From Phycisphaerales bacterium (GTDB lineage: Bacteria > Planctomycetota > Phycisphaerae > Tepidisphaerales > Tepidisphaeraceae): a stretch of 33,062 bases of DNA. The position numbers and the translations under genes were made by a program. Location of the stretch: the NCBI GenBank assembly GCA_025361735.1, contig JANYKD010000417.1:1-33062 (forward strand). The letters run 5' to 3'. Positions 1-7,389 of this stretch are shown here, one piece after another. The notes beneath the pieces were generated by a model. That model saw only the letters and a program-made list of their open reading frames with translations. It ran no database searches and was not told where the DNA came from. How positions within the stretch are numbered: position 1 is the first letter of the stretch; every line of letters starts with the position of its first letter.

Positions 1-17
1 CCAAAGACCGCACCGCC

Positions 18-80
18 ATCAACTATCAACTATCAACTATCAACCATCAACTCTCAACTACCCACTATCCACTACCGACT
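18..80. repeat. Degenerate heptamer tandem array
   Basis: Nine consecutive 7-bp units start at 18, 25, 32, 39, 46, 53, 60, 67 and 74. The first three are ATCAACT; later units drift to ATCAACC, CTCAACT, ACCCACT, ATCCACT and ACCGACT. The array stops 13 bases before the -35 box of the aldolase promoter. A shorter array of similar units lies at 26954-26981, upstream of the sulfite reductase gene. The unit has no spacers, so this is not CRISPR. Confidence 0.85.
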
Positions 81-93
81 ACCTCGAACCCGT

Positions 94-122
94 TTGACAC
101 CCCCGTACCCACCCTGCATAAT
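94..122 (+). promoter_or_regulatory. Sigma70-type promoter of the aldolase gene
   Basis: TTGACA at 94-99 and CATAAT at 117-122 are separated by 17 bases, giving 11 of 12 consensus positions with the ideal spacer. Transcription would start near 129, leaving a leader of about 47 bases before the ATG at 176. Inferred from sequence only. Confidence 0.7.
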
Positions 123-175
123 CCCGCCCTTCTGGCTGACGGACACGCTGGTTTGGCTAACAAATTGAGGCCCAC

Positions 176-1132
176 ATGAAAGCGCCCTGGATTACGTATC
201 GCCCGGAAATCCGCGTTCTCGACTGCACCATTCGCGACGGCGGACTCATCAATGATCACTGCTTCGACGACGCCATCGTCAAGGCCGTCTACGACACCTG
301 CGTGGCGGCCGGCGTGGATTACATGGAAATCGGCTACCGGGCCTCGCGCAAGCTTTTCACCGGCGGTAAGAACGGCGACTGGCGATTTTGCGAGGAAGAT
401 GCCCTCCGCCGCATCGTCGGCGACAACCCCACTCCGCTCAAGATTGCGGTCATGGCCGACGCCGGCAAGTGCGATTGGCGCAATGATATCGGACCCAAAA
501 AGGACAGCGTCATCGACCTCGTCCGCGTCGCCTGCTACGTCACCCAGATCCCCGAGGCGGCCGACATGATCCGTCATGCCGCCGACCAGGGCTACGAAGT
601 CTCGGCCAATCTCATGGCCGTCTCGACCGTGCAGGAAGCCGAACTCGACCAGGCGCTCGAAGTACTCGGCAAAACCCCGGCCGGCGTCATCTGTGTGGTC
701 GACTCCAACGGCGCGCTCTACGCCGAGCAGGTGGAGATCCTCGTCAAGAAATACGCCGCCACGGGCAAGGAAGTCGGCATCCATGCCCACAACAATCTGC
801 AGCTTGCCTTCGCCAATACCATCGAGGCGATCATTCACGGCGCCAACCGCATTGACGCCACCATGTCCGGCCTCGGCCGCGGCGCCGGCAACTGCCCGAT
901 GGAACTGCTGCTGGGTTTCCTGCGGAATCCCAAGTTCAAACTCCGCCCCGTGCTCAAGCTCCTGCAGGACCATTTCGTGGCCCTGCGGCAGAAGATGGAT
1001 TGGGGTCCGTCGGTGCCGTACAACATCGGCGGCATGCTCAACCAGCACCCCCGCGCCGCCATGGCCGCCCGCGCCGGTGCCGACAAGGACAACTACGTCG
1101 ACTTCTACGACAAGTGCGTTTCGGACATCTGA
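176..1132 (+). CDS. DRE-TIM aldolase (HMGL-like / 4-hydroxy-2-oxovalerate aldolase-like)
   Basis: A 318-residue cytoplasmic TIM-barrel protein of the HMG-CoA lyase-like metallolyase superfamily. The signature strand is at residues 15-23 (LDCTIRDGG), which supplies the metal-binding Asp and the catalytic Arg. The HAHNN motif places the two metal-binding histidines at residues 203 and 205. Family members cleave or condense 2-oxo acids or acyl-CoA using a divalent metal. The length suits the stand-alone aldolase branch, since isopropylmalate synthases are longer. The start at 176 is preceded by TTGAGG about six bases upstream and by a good promoter at 94-122. No meta-cleavage partners lie nearby, so the substrate is unknown. 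It converges on the propeller gene that ends at 1292. Confidence 0.85.
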   Translation: MKAPWITYRPEIRVLDCTIRDGGLINDHCFDDAIVKAVYDTCVAAGVDYMEIGYRASRKLFTGGKNGDWRFCEEDALRRIVGDNPTPLKIAVMADAGKCDWRNDIGPKKDSVIDLVRVACYVTQIPEAADMIRHAADQGYEVSANLMAVSTVQEAELDQALEVLGKTPAGVICVVDSNGALYAEQVEILVKKYAATGKEVGIHAHNNLQLAFANTIEAIIHGANRIDATMSGLGRGAGNCPMELLLGFLRNPKFKLRPVLKLLQDHFVALRQKMDWGPSVPYNIGGMLNQHPRAAMAARAGADKDNYVDFYDKCVSDI

Positions 1133-1179
1133 TATTCATTTTCACAACGCTACACGCTGCACACGCTGTCCCCAAGCGG

Positions 1180-1193
1180 GCGTTCGCGAACGC
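1180..1193. other. 14-bp perfect palindrome between convergent genes
   Basis: GCGTTCGCGAACGC is self-complementary. It sits in the 159-bp gap between two genes that end facing each other. It could be a termination hairpin for either strand or a protein site, but there is no T-tract. Nothing else is seen in this gap. Confidence 0.35.
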
Positions 1194-1291
1194 GGAGGAC
1201 GCCCAGCACTTCTATCAATACGCGGCCGCGCTCCATGCCGCCGCGATGTCCAGCGTGGCGTGAGCGGACATGTGCGGAGGCGGCCTGTGGG

Positions 1292-2311
1292 TCAATCCGC
1301 ATGCAGCCGGACGATGGATTGCTTGTCCATGTTCTTGTTGTCGGACAAATGCCAGGCGTAGAAGCATTTGCCCTTTTCGCTGTAGATGATGCCGTTGGGC
1401 TTGAACGGGGCCGGCGGGCCGAGTTTGGACCAGGTTACGCCTCCGTCGGCCGACACGAGAATCTGGCTGTCGCTCAGCGCTGCCAGGCGCTTGCCCGGCA
1501 GTTCGATCGGGTTCGATTTCGCGGCCTTGGAGATTTCGCCCCAGGTCTTGCCCTGGTCCGTGCTCTTGAGCAGGCCGCCGCCCCAGAGGCGCATCCAATA
1601 GATCGCGCCGTCGGAGGCGACCAGCGGCTGGCCGGCGGGGCCAAGAGTGGAAACCTGCGCCCAGGTCTCCCCGGCGTCGATGGAGCGGTAAATTCCCAAT
1701 GTGGCTTTTTGTTTCCAGCCGGCCGTATTGATAAGGAAGATCTTGGAGTCGAGGATGATCGGGTCGGTGCTGTGGTTGCTGTCGGCCGGGAGTTTGTCGC
1801 CGATCTTCTTCCATGATTCACCGCCGTCGATCGACAGTTGCAGGCTCTGGGACTGCTCGTGCAGGCCGAGCAGGAGTGTTTTCCGCTGGGGATCGGAGAA
1901 GTCCACGGCGACGCCGTCGGCGTGCGCGAGTTTGCCGAGCCGCTTGAACGTCTTGCCGCCGTCGGTTGTCTGGAACGGAGCATCGCCGTAGCTCCCGCTG
2001 ACCCAGAAGATGGCGGGATTCTGCGGATCAAAGACAATCCGGCCGGGCCGGCTTTTGATTTCATCGCCGCCGAGTTTTCGCCAGGTGGCGCCGGCGTCGG
2101 TGGTGGCCCAGAGGCCGCATTCGCTGACTCCGGCGATGACCTCGTTGCTCCCGGGGACGGCCGCCATGTAGGTGACGCCATAGGCGCCCCATTTTTCCCC
2201 ACCGACATTGGAGGTGACATTGACCCAGGCCGGCTGAGGCGAGTCTGCAGCAAAGGAGGTAAAGGCGAAGAGAACGAGCAGGGGGGTGATGGCACGATTG
2301 GCATTGAGCAT
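1292..2311 (-). CDS. Secreted Asp-box (BNR) beta-propeller protein
   Basis: A 339-residue exported protein with six evenly spaced Asp-box motifs of the S/T-x-D-x-G-x-T/S-W type, at about residues 70, 115, 160, 210, 250 and 287. This marks a sialidase-like or Ycf48-like beta-propeller. The N-terminus has a hydrophobic signal peptide ending near AFTSFAADS. No sialidase catalytic arginine triad is evident, so a binding or scaffold role is as likely as glycosidase activity. The ATG at 2311 is chosen because AGGAG lies four bases upstream. An alternative ATG at 2338 overlaps the stop of the upstream gene as ATGA, but its only purine-rich site is too close. It is the second gene of a two-gene operon with 2335-2847. 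Confidence 0.8.
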   Translation of the reverse strand: MLNANRAITPLLVLFAFTSFAADSPQPAWVNVTSNVGGEKWGAYGVTYMAAVPGSNEVIAGVSECGLWATTDAGATWRKLGGDEIKSRPGRIVFDPQNPAIFWVSGSYGDAPFQTTDGGKTFKRLGKLAHADGVAVDFSDPQRKTLLLGLHEQSQSLQLSIDGGESWKKIGDKLPADSNHSTDPIILDSKIFLINTAGWKQKATLGIYRSIDAGETWAQVSTLGPAGQPLVASDGAIYWMRLWGGGLLKSTDQGKTWGEISKAAKSNPIELPGKRLAALSDSQILVSADGGVTWSKLGPPAPFKPNGIIYSEKGKCFYAWHLSDNKNMDKQSIVRLHAD

Positions 2312-2334
2312 GGGGCTCCTCTGTTTGTCGGTAA

Positions 2335-2847
2335 TCATGCCTTGACGTACTTGTGGACGAAGTCGAGGTAGCCGCGCTGGCCGGAGGATTTGGTGTGGCG
2401 TTCGACGGACTTGAGGATCTTGCGGATGGCCTGTTTGGCATCCTGTCGCGAATAGTCGTTGAGGCTCAGTGCGATGCGCAGCGCCAACTGGATGTGCAGC
2501 GCGAAGGGGTTGGCTTCGACGTTGGCGTCGGGGCTCATGGCCAGGCTGGACAAGGCGATGGCCACGGTGCCATCCGTCGTCCGGTATCTGGACGCGGTGT
2601 CCCAGCGGGCAATCTCACCCTCGATGGCCAGAAAGAGCGGCATGTAGTGCTCGTTCTGGGGGTCGATGTTATCGTGGCCGGGGCCTTTGCCGTAAAGCTC
2701 GTTGAGCGGTTTGACCAGATACTTCACGGCGGCTTCGCCGGAGCCGATGGTCAACGCGCCGAAGGTGGTTCCGCTGTTGATTACAATTTCCGCACGGCCT
2801 TCGGCATCGCTCAGGCGATCAATGATGTCTATGAGTTGTTGATCCAT
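2335..2847 (-). CDS. Uncharacterised protein, 170 aa
   Basis: The protein is not recognised. The product starts MDQQLIDIIDRLSDAEGRAE and is predicted soluble, with no signal peptide or membrane segment. The C-terminal half looks helical and ends in a basic stretch (KSSGQRGYLDFVHKYVKA). The ATG at 2847 follows AAAGGA with a nine-base gap. The reading frame stays open further upstream, but that part overlaps the divergent phosphoesterase region and has an unnatural Pro/Arg-rich composition. Only 23 bases separate its stop from the propeller start at 2311, so the two are probably cotranscribed. Confidence 0.7.
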   Translation of the reverse strand: MDQQLIDIIDRLSDAEGRAEIVINSGTTFGALTIGSGEAAVKYLVKPLNELYGKGPGHDNIDPQNEHYMPLFLAIEGEIARWDTASRYRTTDGTVAIALSSLAMSPDANVEANPFALHIQLALRIALSLNDYSRQDAKQAIRKILKSVERHTKSSGQRGYLDFVHKYVKA

Positions 2848-3002
2848 AACGCGTGGTCCTTTGCAGTTCGGGGAGCATGTCGTCAGGTCGGGATGATGAT
2901 ACTGCGGGAGGTGTTTGTGGGGAAAGCCCGTGCCACCAAAGTCAGGCGGCGATCTGCGGCGGGGTGATTGTGAAAACGGCCGACTGCCCGGACAATGCGG
3001 TG

Positions 3003-4043
3003 ATGCGTACTGGCAGCAGGCAATCTGCATTCTCGCGGCGGACGTTTCTGGGGGTCGTGGCCGGGGCGTGCGCAGTGCCGTGGGACGTGCTGGCGCAGGA
3101 AGCGCAGGCGGCCTATCCGGATCGATTCCAGATCGATGGCGGACTGGTGGTGGTGCCGAGCAAAGGGAAGATGTATGTGTCAAACGATTTCCATTCGCGC
3201 TGGAGGCACTTCCAGGAGTGGATGGCGAAGACCGACCTGGTTGCCCGACTCAAGGGCGATGCGGACACCTATGGGCTGATCCTGGGCGATGCGGTGGATT
3301 TCAAGCAGGGCGATCGCGAGGCCGATGCGGATGGGGATTCGAAGATCATCGACCGGATCCGGGAACTGCAGGGGACCCTTGGCGAAGCGGGCAAGCGGCT
3401 GATCTACATCCTGGGCAATCACGATCACGAGGCAACCAAATACTACGAAGTGATGAAGACGCGGATGGCGGCCGGGCGGACGCGGATGCAGGCGCTGGAG
3501 GACATGTACGCCGCGGGGATCAATGTGCCGCAGTACAACTTCCTGGCGCGGATCACCGAGGAGCAGCAGCAGTATCTGCTGAAGGTGCCGGTGGCGGTGC
3601 TCTGCAAGAATGGGGTCTTCGGGGTGCATGCCGGACCGGCGACGAATCTCAAGAGCATTCAGGACATCGTGCAGCGCCGGCCGGAGGTTGTGGAGCGGCT
3701 GGTCTGGGGCCGGCCGCTGATGGAATCGACAAAGGATCTCGCCGGCAACGCGGCCACGCTGCCGGCCATGGCGTGGAACGGGCTGTACGAACAGGCGGAC
3801 GTCGAGCCGTTTCTGAAGCTCGTGGAGAAATCCGGCGTGATGGTCTGCGGGCACAATCCGCATGGGTTGTTTCCCAAGGAAATGATGCGTGATGGCGTTG
3901 CGGAATACGGCAAGCATCAACTGATTCTGGCCACCAGCATGGGGGCGCTGGCCGACGGGCGGCGGTATCTGGTGGTGGATCTGGCTCGGCGGTACGAGAG
4001 CTCGAAGGATCTGGTGATGGGGCAGGAGATACAGAGGTTGTGA
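3003..4043 (+). CDS. Tat-exported calcineurin-like metallophosphoesterase
   Basis: A 346-residue protein with a Tat signal (SRRTFLG at residues 11-17, then a hydrophobic stretch and an AQEAQA cleavage region). The dimetal phosphoesterase motifs run in order: D62-x-H64, GD at 95-96, GNHDHE at 138-143, H209 in FGVHAGP, and the closing GH at 283-284. This set defines the calcineurin-like phosphatase fold and implies periplasmic hydrolysis of a phosphate ester. The substrate is not readable from sequence. The start at 3003 puts the twin arginines at a normal distance from the N-terminus. The frame is open back to 2853, and a GTG at 2964 is an alternative. No strong ribosome site decides between them. 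Confidence 0.85.
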   Translation: MRTGSRQSAFSRRTFLGVVAGACAVPWDVLAQEAQAAYPDRFQIDGGLVVVPSKGKMYVSNDFHSRWRHFQEWMAKTDLVARLKGDADTYGLILGDAVDFKQGDREADADGDSKIIDRIRELQGTLGEAGKRLIYILGNHDHEATKYYEVMKTRMAAGRTRMQALEDMYAAGINVPQYNFLARITEEQQQYLLKVPVAVLCKNGVFGVHAGPATNLKSIQDIVQRRPEVVERLVWGRPLMESTKDLAGNAATLPAMAWNGLYEQADVEPFLKLVEKSGVMVCGHNPHGLFPKEMMRDGVAEYGKHQLILATSMGALADGRRYLVVDLARRYESSKDLVMGQEIQRL

Positions 4044-4065
4044 GGGTTCGTTCGCAACCAAAGAA

Positions 4066-4210
4066 GATTAAACACGAAGGCACGAAGCCACGAAGCGGTT
4101 TTCGGAGTGGGATGACGAGTTGGCAGATCATTCATCCAAAGACCAATACTTGGTTCGTCGCTTTCGTCTACCAAACACCGCTTCGTGTCTTCGCACCTTC
4201 GTGTTTAATC
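4066..4210. repeat. Imperfect 38-bp inverted repeat (CACGAAG-type)
   Basis: The left arm (4066-4103) starts GATTAAACACGAAGG and continues with repeated CACGAAG units. The right arm (4173-4210) is its reverse complement with a few mismatches. About 70 bases lie between the arms. It fills the gap between the phosphoesterase and the DUF4954 gene, which converge, so a transcript from either side could fold into a long hairpin. No target duplication was seen at its edges. This accounts for the whole 207-base gap. Confidence 0.75.
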
Positions 4211-4250
4211 CGATTTGATGGTAGCCGAGCCGCGTTTGGATCATGGTGTT

Positions 4251-6506
4251 TCACACGGCGACCCGAGCGGCGTTGGCGGCCGATCGAAACGCTTCGGTTT
4301 CCTGGCGCACCTGGGCGACGAAGCTGTTGTCTTCGGGGGTGCCGACGACGGCGCGCATCTCCTCGGGGTTGCGGAATGTGGTCTGGCGGAAGGGATCGTC
4401 GTAGTCCTTCTTGCGGCTGAGATAGACGCGGTCGCGGATGAGTTCCTGGATGGCGATGGCCTCGTCGAGGGCGGCGTTCCAGTCGGCCGGGGTCAGAGAC
4501 TGCGTTCCCAGCAGCGCCTGCAGCGTGGCCAGGGCGTGTTGCTGCTTACGAAGGGGATATTCCTGCCAGAGTCGGTCGTAGGCCTGGTGGATTTCAGTCC
4601 AGCCGGCGAGCGCGCCGGACTTGATGCTCGCGAGCAACCGATGGACATCCGGCGCGGGCACAAGCTGGCCGCCGAGATTGACCCATGCCTCCTGGCGCGG
4701 GCCGGCAAGCGCTTTGGCCATGGAGGGCACAGTCGTGCCCGGGTTTGCTTTCCAGTACGCGAGCAGGTTCTTCACTGCGTAGTGGTGCAGCATCTGCCGG
4801 TAGGCGGCATAGGCCTCGCGGACCTTGAGGATGACAACTTCGCGCCGGGAGTTCTCCATGCCCTCGCCAAGGATCTTCAGGCCGGCGATCCTGGCGGGCG
4901 AGTCCAGCAACAGCGCCCGGCCCGCGGCCGCCAATTGCGGATCCAGTGCCGCCGGTGTCCCCACCGGCGGATTCGGCGGCGTGATGCTGCAAGTGACGCC
5001 GCCGGCGGCGCTCTCGCCGGTCTGGCGTTGATCGGCCTTGGCGGTCCAGGTCTCCAGCAGGCGCATGGCCGCGAAGATTTCCTCGACGGTGTCGGGCGCG
5101 AGCGAGTCGGCTTCGATGTGTTGGGTCTTGGTGATGCGCTTGTCGCGGGCCTGGAACTTCCAGGTGTTGCGCGCCAGGGCATACATATTGTAGAGCCACC
5201 AGTATGCGGGCATCACCACCAGCCGGTCGGCGGCGGCATCGTTGCTCAGCAGCGAAAACGGTAGCGGGATGTTCATCTCGGCCGGGTAGTCGGCCTTGGT
5301 CAGCAGGACGAACGACGCGAAGCGGCAGTAGTGCCGCAGCGTGGTACACAGTCCCGGCCAGAAACCGCGGCCGGCCTGGAGCTCGCCGTCGTTCGCCCGG
5401 CTGTTGTGGTTGGACCCCAGCGTGGCGCCGGCGGCGATGTTGCTCTGTCCCATCAGCAGGGCGGCCACGAGGAACGAGTTGTTGTGGTGCTGCTCGTGGC
5501 AGGGAAAGATCAGGTTGTTGAGCAACTCACAGCAGGAAACCGTGGAGTTTTCGCCCAGGAACGAGTGAATCAGGCGGGCGCCGTATTTCAAGTTGGAATT
5601 GCCACCCATCACAAATCGCACCGCCTTACAGCCGTAGAAGATGTGGCAGTTGAGCCCGACGATGCCGTTGACCAGCTCGACGCCTTCGCCGATCTGCGTA
5701 GGCTCCTCGGCGCTGGACTGGATGGTCAGATTCTTGAGCTTGTTAGCGCCCTTAATGTAGCAGTGCGGGCCTATTTTGACATCTTTGATGATCTGCGAGT
5801 TCTTGATAACGCAACTGTCGCCGACCGTACCGTAGAAGCCGCGGCGCGGGTCGAACTGTTTCTGGGTGATCTCGCGGAACTTCGCCTGCAGGGCGGCGTC
5901 CTCGCGGTATCGGGCCCAGAGGTAGGCGTCGGCCGGGATCATCCCCTCAAACGGCATGACCGAGCGGCCGCCGGCTTCGTTCATGAGGTCGAGCCAGATG
6001 CGGACATCCTCGGCTTCGCCGTCCTTGACGATGCCGTTGCCGAACTTGGCATGGTTGCTCGTCTGCATCTCGTCGATGTTGAGCAGGATGGCGTTGGTTC
6101 CGATGATGTAATGGGCCAGGTGGCGGACGTTGTGAACGGCGGCGTTGTCGCCGATATCGCAGGAGATGATGCGGCTGTTGGTGATGCCGGCGGGGACCTG
6201 AAGTTCGTGGTGTTCGAGGATGACGTTGTCGAGCCGGCCGATGCGGACCAGGCCATAGAATTCGGAATTCTTCACGAGGTTCGGGGTGAAGACACTGCTG
6301 ACGAAGAAGCTGTCCCAGTCGTCGCAGGTGTTGGCGTTTTTGACCAGGGCCTCGATCTCATCGGCCCGGAGCCTGCGCCAGTAGCCGGCCGGGCGGCCGA
6401 CCTGCTGGTCGCGCAGGTAATATTCGTCTTTGCCCTGGGGCAGGTATTGGCCGGGGATGAACTCGCGGCCGAATTTCTCCGATCCGAGGATTTTGACTTC
6501 GCTCAT
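4251..6506 (-). CDS. DUF4954 family protein (left-handed beta-helix, hexapeptide-type)
   Basis: A 751-residue cytoplasmic protein. The central part carries repeats typical of left-handed parallel beta-helix acyl/nucleotidyl-transferase folds, with stretches such as IGDNAAVHNV, VGDSCVIKNSQI and IGPHCYIKGA. The conserved block GSNHNSRANDGELQAGRGFW is characteristic of DUF4954 as I know the family, which occurs in Bacteroidota, spirochaetes and planctomycetes. The C-terminal third is helical. The fold suggests sugar-nucleotide or acyl-transfer chemistry, but no activity is established. The ATG at 6506 is chosen because AGAGGA lies five bases upstream; the frame is open to 6548. A terminator at 6572-6601 separates it from the gene upstream, so it probably has its own promoter. 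Confidence 0.85.
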   Translation of the reverse strand: MSEVKILGSEKFGREFIPGQYLPQGKDEYYLRDQQVGRPAGYWRRLRADEIEALVKNANTCDDWDSFFVSSVFTPNLVKNSEFYGLVRIGRLDNVILEHHELQVPAGITNSRIISCDIGDNAAVHNVRHLAHYIIGTNAILLNIDEMQTSNHAKFGNGIVKDGEAEDVRIWLDLMNEAGGRSVMPFEGMIPADAYLWARYREDAALQAKFREITQKQFDPRRGFYGTVGDSCVIKNSQIIKDVKIGPHCYIKGANKLKNLTIQSSAEEPTQIGEGVELVNGIVGLNCHIFYGCKAVRFVMGGNSNLKYGARLIHSFLGENSTVSCCELLNNLIFPCHEQHHNNSFLVAALLMGQSNIAAGATLGSNHNSRANDGELQAGRGFWPGLCTTLRHYCRFASFVLLTKADYPAEMNIPLPFSLLSNDAAADRLVVMPAYWWLYNMYALARNTWKFQARDKRITKTQHIEADSLAPDTVEEIFAAMRLLETWTAKADQRQTGESAAGGVTCSITPPNPPVGTPAALDPQLAAAGRALLLDSPARIAGLKILGEGMENSRREVVILKVREAYAAYRQMLHHYAVKNLLAYWKANPGTTVPSMAKALAGPRQEAWVNLGGQLVPAPDVHRLLASIKSGALAGWTEIHQAYDRLWQEYPLRKQQHALATLQALLGTQSLTPADWNAALDEAIAIQELIRDRVYLSRKKDYDDPFRQTTFRNPEEMRAVVGTPEDNSFVAQVRQETEAFRSAANAARVAV

Positions 6507-6571
6507 GGATTCCTCTGGGACAATGTGAAGGGTGTTGAATATCCCCAAGTGCGGCGGGCGTCAATCCAACG

Positions 6572-6601
6572 AAAAAAGCACGAGCGGAATGCTCGTGCTT
6601 T
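6572..6601 (-). terminator. Rho-independent terminator of the 6630-7103 gene
   Basis: On the minus strand an 11-bp perfect stem (AAAGCACGAGC paired across a five-base loop) runs directly into TTTTTT. It starts 28 bases after the stop codon at 6630. It should insulate the small gene from the DUF4954 gene. Confidence 0.85.
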
Positions 6602-6629
6602 GGGATTGCTGGGATTTGTCGGGTGGGAA

Positions 6630-7103
6630 TTATTCGCCGTCTTCCTCTTCTTCGACTTCCTTCTTCACTTTTTTGCGCGGCGGAAGGGTGCGGGGCTTGG
6701 CCTGGCTCTTGCAGATCGAGAGCCAGAAGTCGCGGGCCGAAAGGGTCAGTCCGGAAACCTTGTTGAACTCGGCCAGTGCGGAGTCGAACTCGGAGCTGTA
6801 GGGCAGAACCTTGCCCGCCTTGCCGTGCTTGCGGACAGTGGTCTTGAGAATCTTGGAGAGGTCGACCGTGACGCTGGCGTGAGCGACCTGGTTGGCCTGG
6901 AACGAGCCGGCGCGGCCGTATTTCAGCAGCGCGCCGAAAACCTGCTCGGGGACCGCGTTCTTGAAGACGCGGTCCTGGAAATCCTGGCAAAGCTTGGTGA
7001 AGGCTTCGGAGTAGGGCAGTTCTTCACGCGGGATACCGGTGGCGTTGTATACGTCCTGAAGATGCTCTTGCTCTATGTCGTTGAGTTTCAGCGCGGACAG
7101 CAT
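6630..7103 (-). CDS. Uncharacterised 157-aa protein with charged C-terminal tail
   Basis: The protein is not recognised. It is soluble and mostly helical, with a conserved-looking core (SEAFTKLCQDFQDRVFKNAV, then KYGRAGSFQANQVAHASV). The tail is strongly charged, with a basic KPRTLPPRKKVKKE stretch followed by an acidic EEEEDGE end. Such tails suit nucleic-acid or protein contacts, but no function is claimed. The ATG at 7103 follows AAAGGAG at a six-base gap, the strongest ribosome site nearby; the frame is open to 7175. A terminator follows the stop. Divergent from the glycosidase gene, with a MITE in between. Confidence 0.75.
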   Translation of the reverse strand: MLSALKLNDIEQEHLQDVYNATGIPREELPYSEAFTKLCQDFQDRVFKNAVPEQVFGALLKYGRAGSFQANQVAHASVTVDLSKILKTTVRKHGKAGKVLPYSSEFDSALAEFNKVSGLTLSARDFWLSICKSQAKPRTLPPRKKVKKEVEEEEDGE

Positions 7104-7201
7104 TCGAGGCTCCTTTGGGGCCCGCAGGGGGCTTCTGCAAAACGCTAATTCTAACGGGGCTGGTGGGGGACACAAGGCGGGGGGACGCTAATTTGCGATT
7201 C

Positions 7202-7334
7202 CGGCGCGGCAATTTTTTCGGGAGCAGATGGAGTAGCACAGGCGTCTCGCCTGTGTCAAAGTGCTCGGACACAGCCGAGACGGCTGTGCTACTTTCGTCG
7301 GCCCTGGCGTTCTCCCGGAAAAATTGCCGCGCCG
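7202..7334. mobile_element. MITE-like element, copy 1 (133 bp, perfect 8-bp target duplication)
   Basis: Terminal inverted repeats of 23 bp (7202-7224 and 7312-7334) match at 22 of 23 positions; the outer end reads CGGCGCGGCAA and the inner end CGGGAG. The element is flanked by a perfect 8-bp direct repeat TGCGATTC (7194-7201 and 7335-7342), the mark of transposition. The core holds two hairpins in opposite orientation within a 25-bp inner inverted repeat and has no coding capacity. It lies between the divergent genes at 7103 and 7390. A transposase in trans is inferred; 8-bp duplications are known from several IS families, including IS66, ISL3, IS256, IS6 and IS1595. Confidence 0.9.
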
Positions 7335-7389
7335 TGCGATTCGTCTGCCTGGCAACGCAATGCCCTCCCGGCGATTATGGACTTCCAGC

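Noticed and set aside
18-80. CRISPR array
   Set aside because: The units are 7 bp with no spacers between them, and no cas gene is present.
5331-7148. 605-codon open frame on the plus strand
   Set aside because: It is antisense to the DUF4954 gene and the small gene after it, both with strong ribosome sites. Its translation is the Val/Gly/Asp-rich kind produced by the opposite strand of GC-rich genes.
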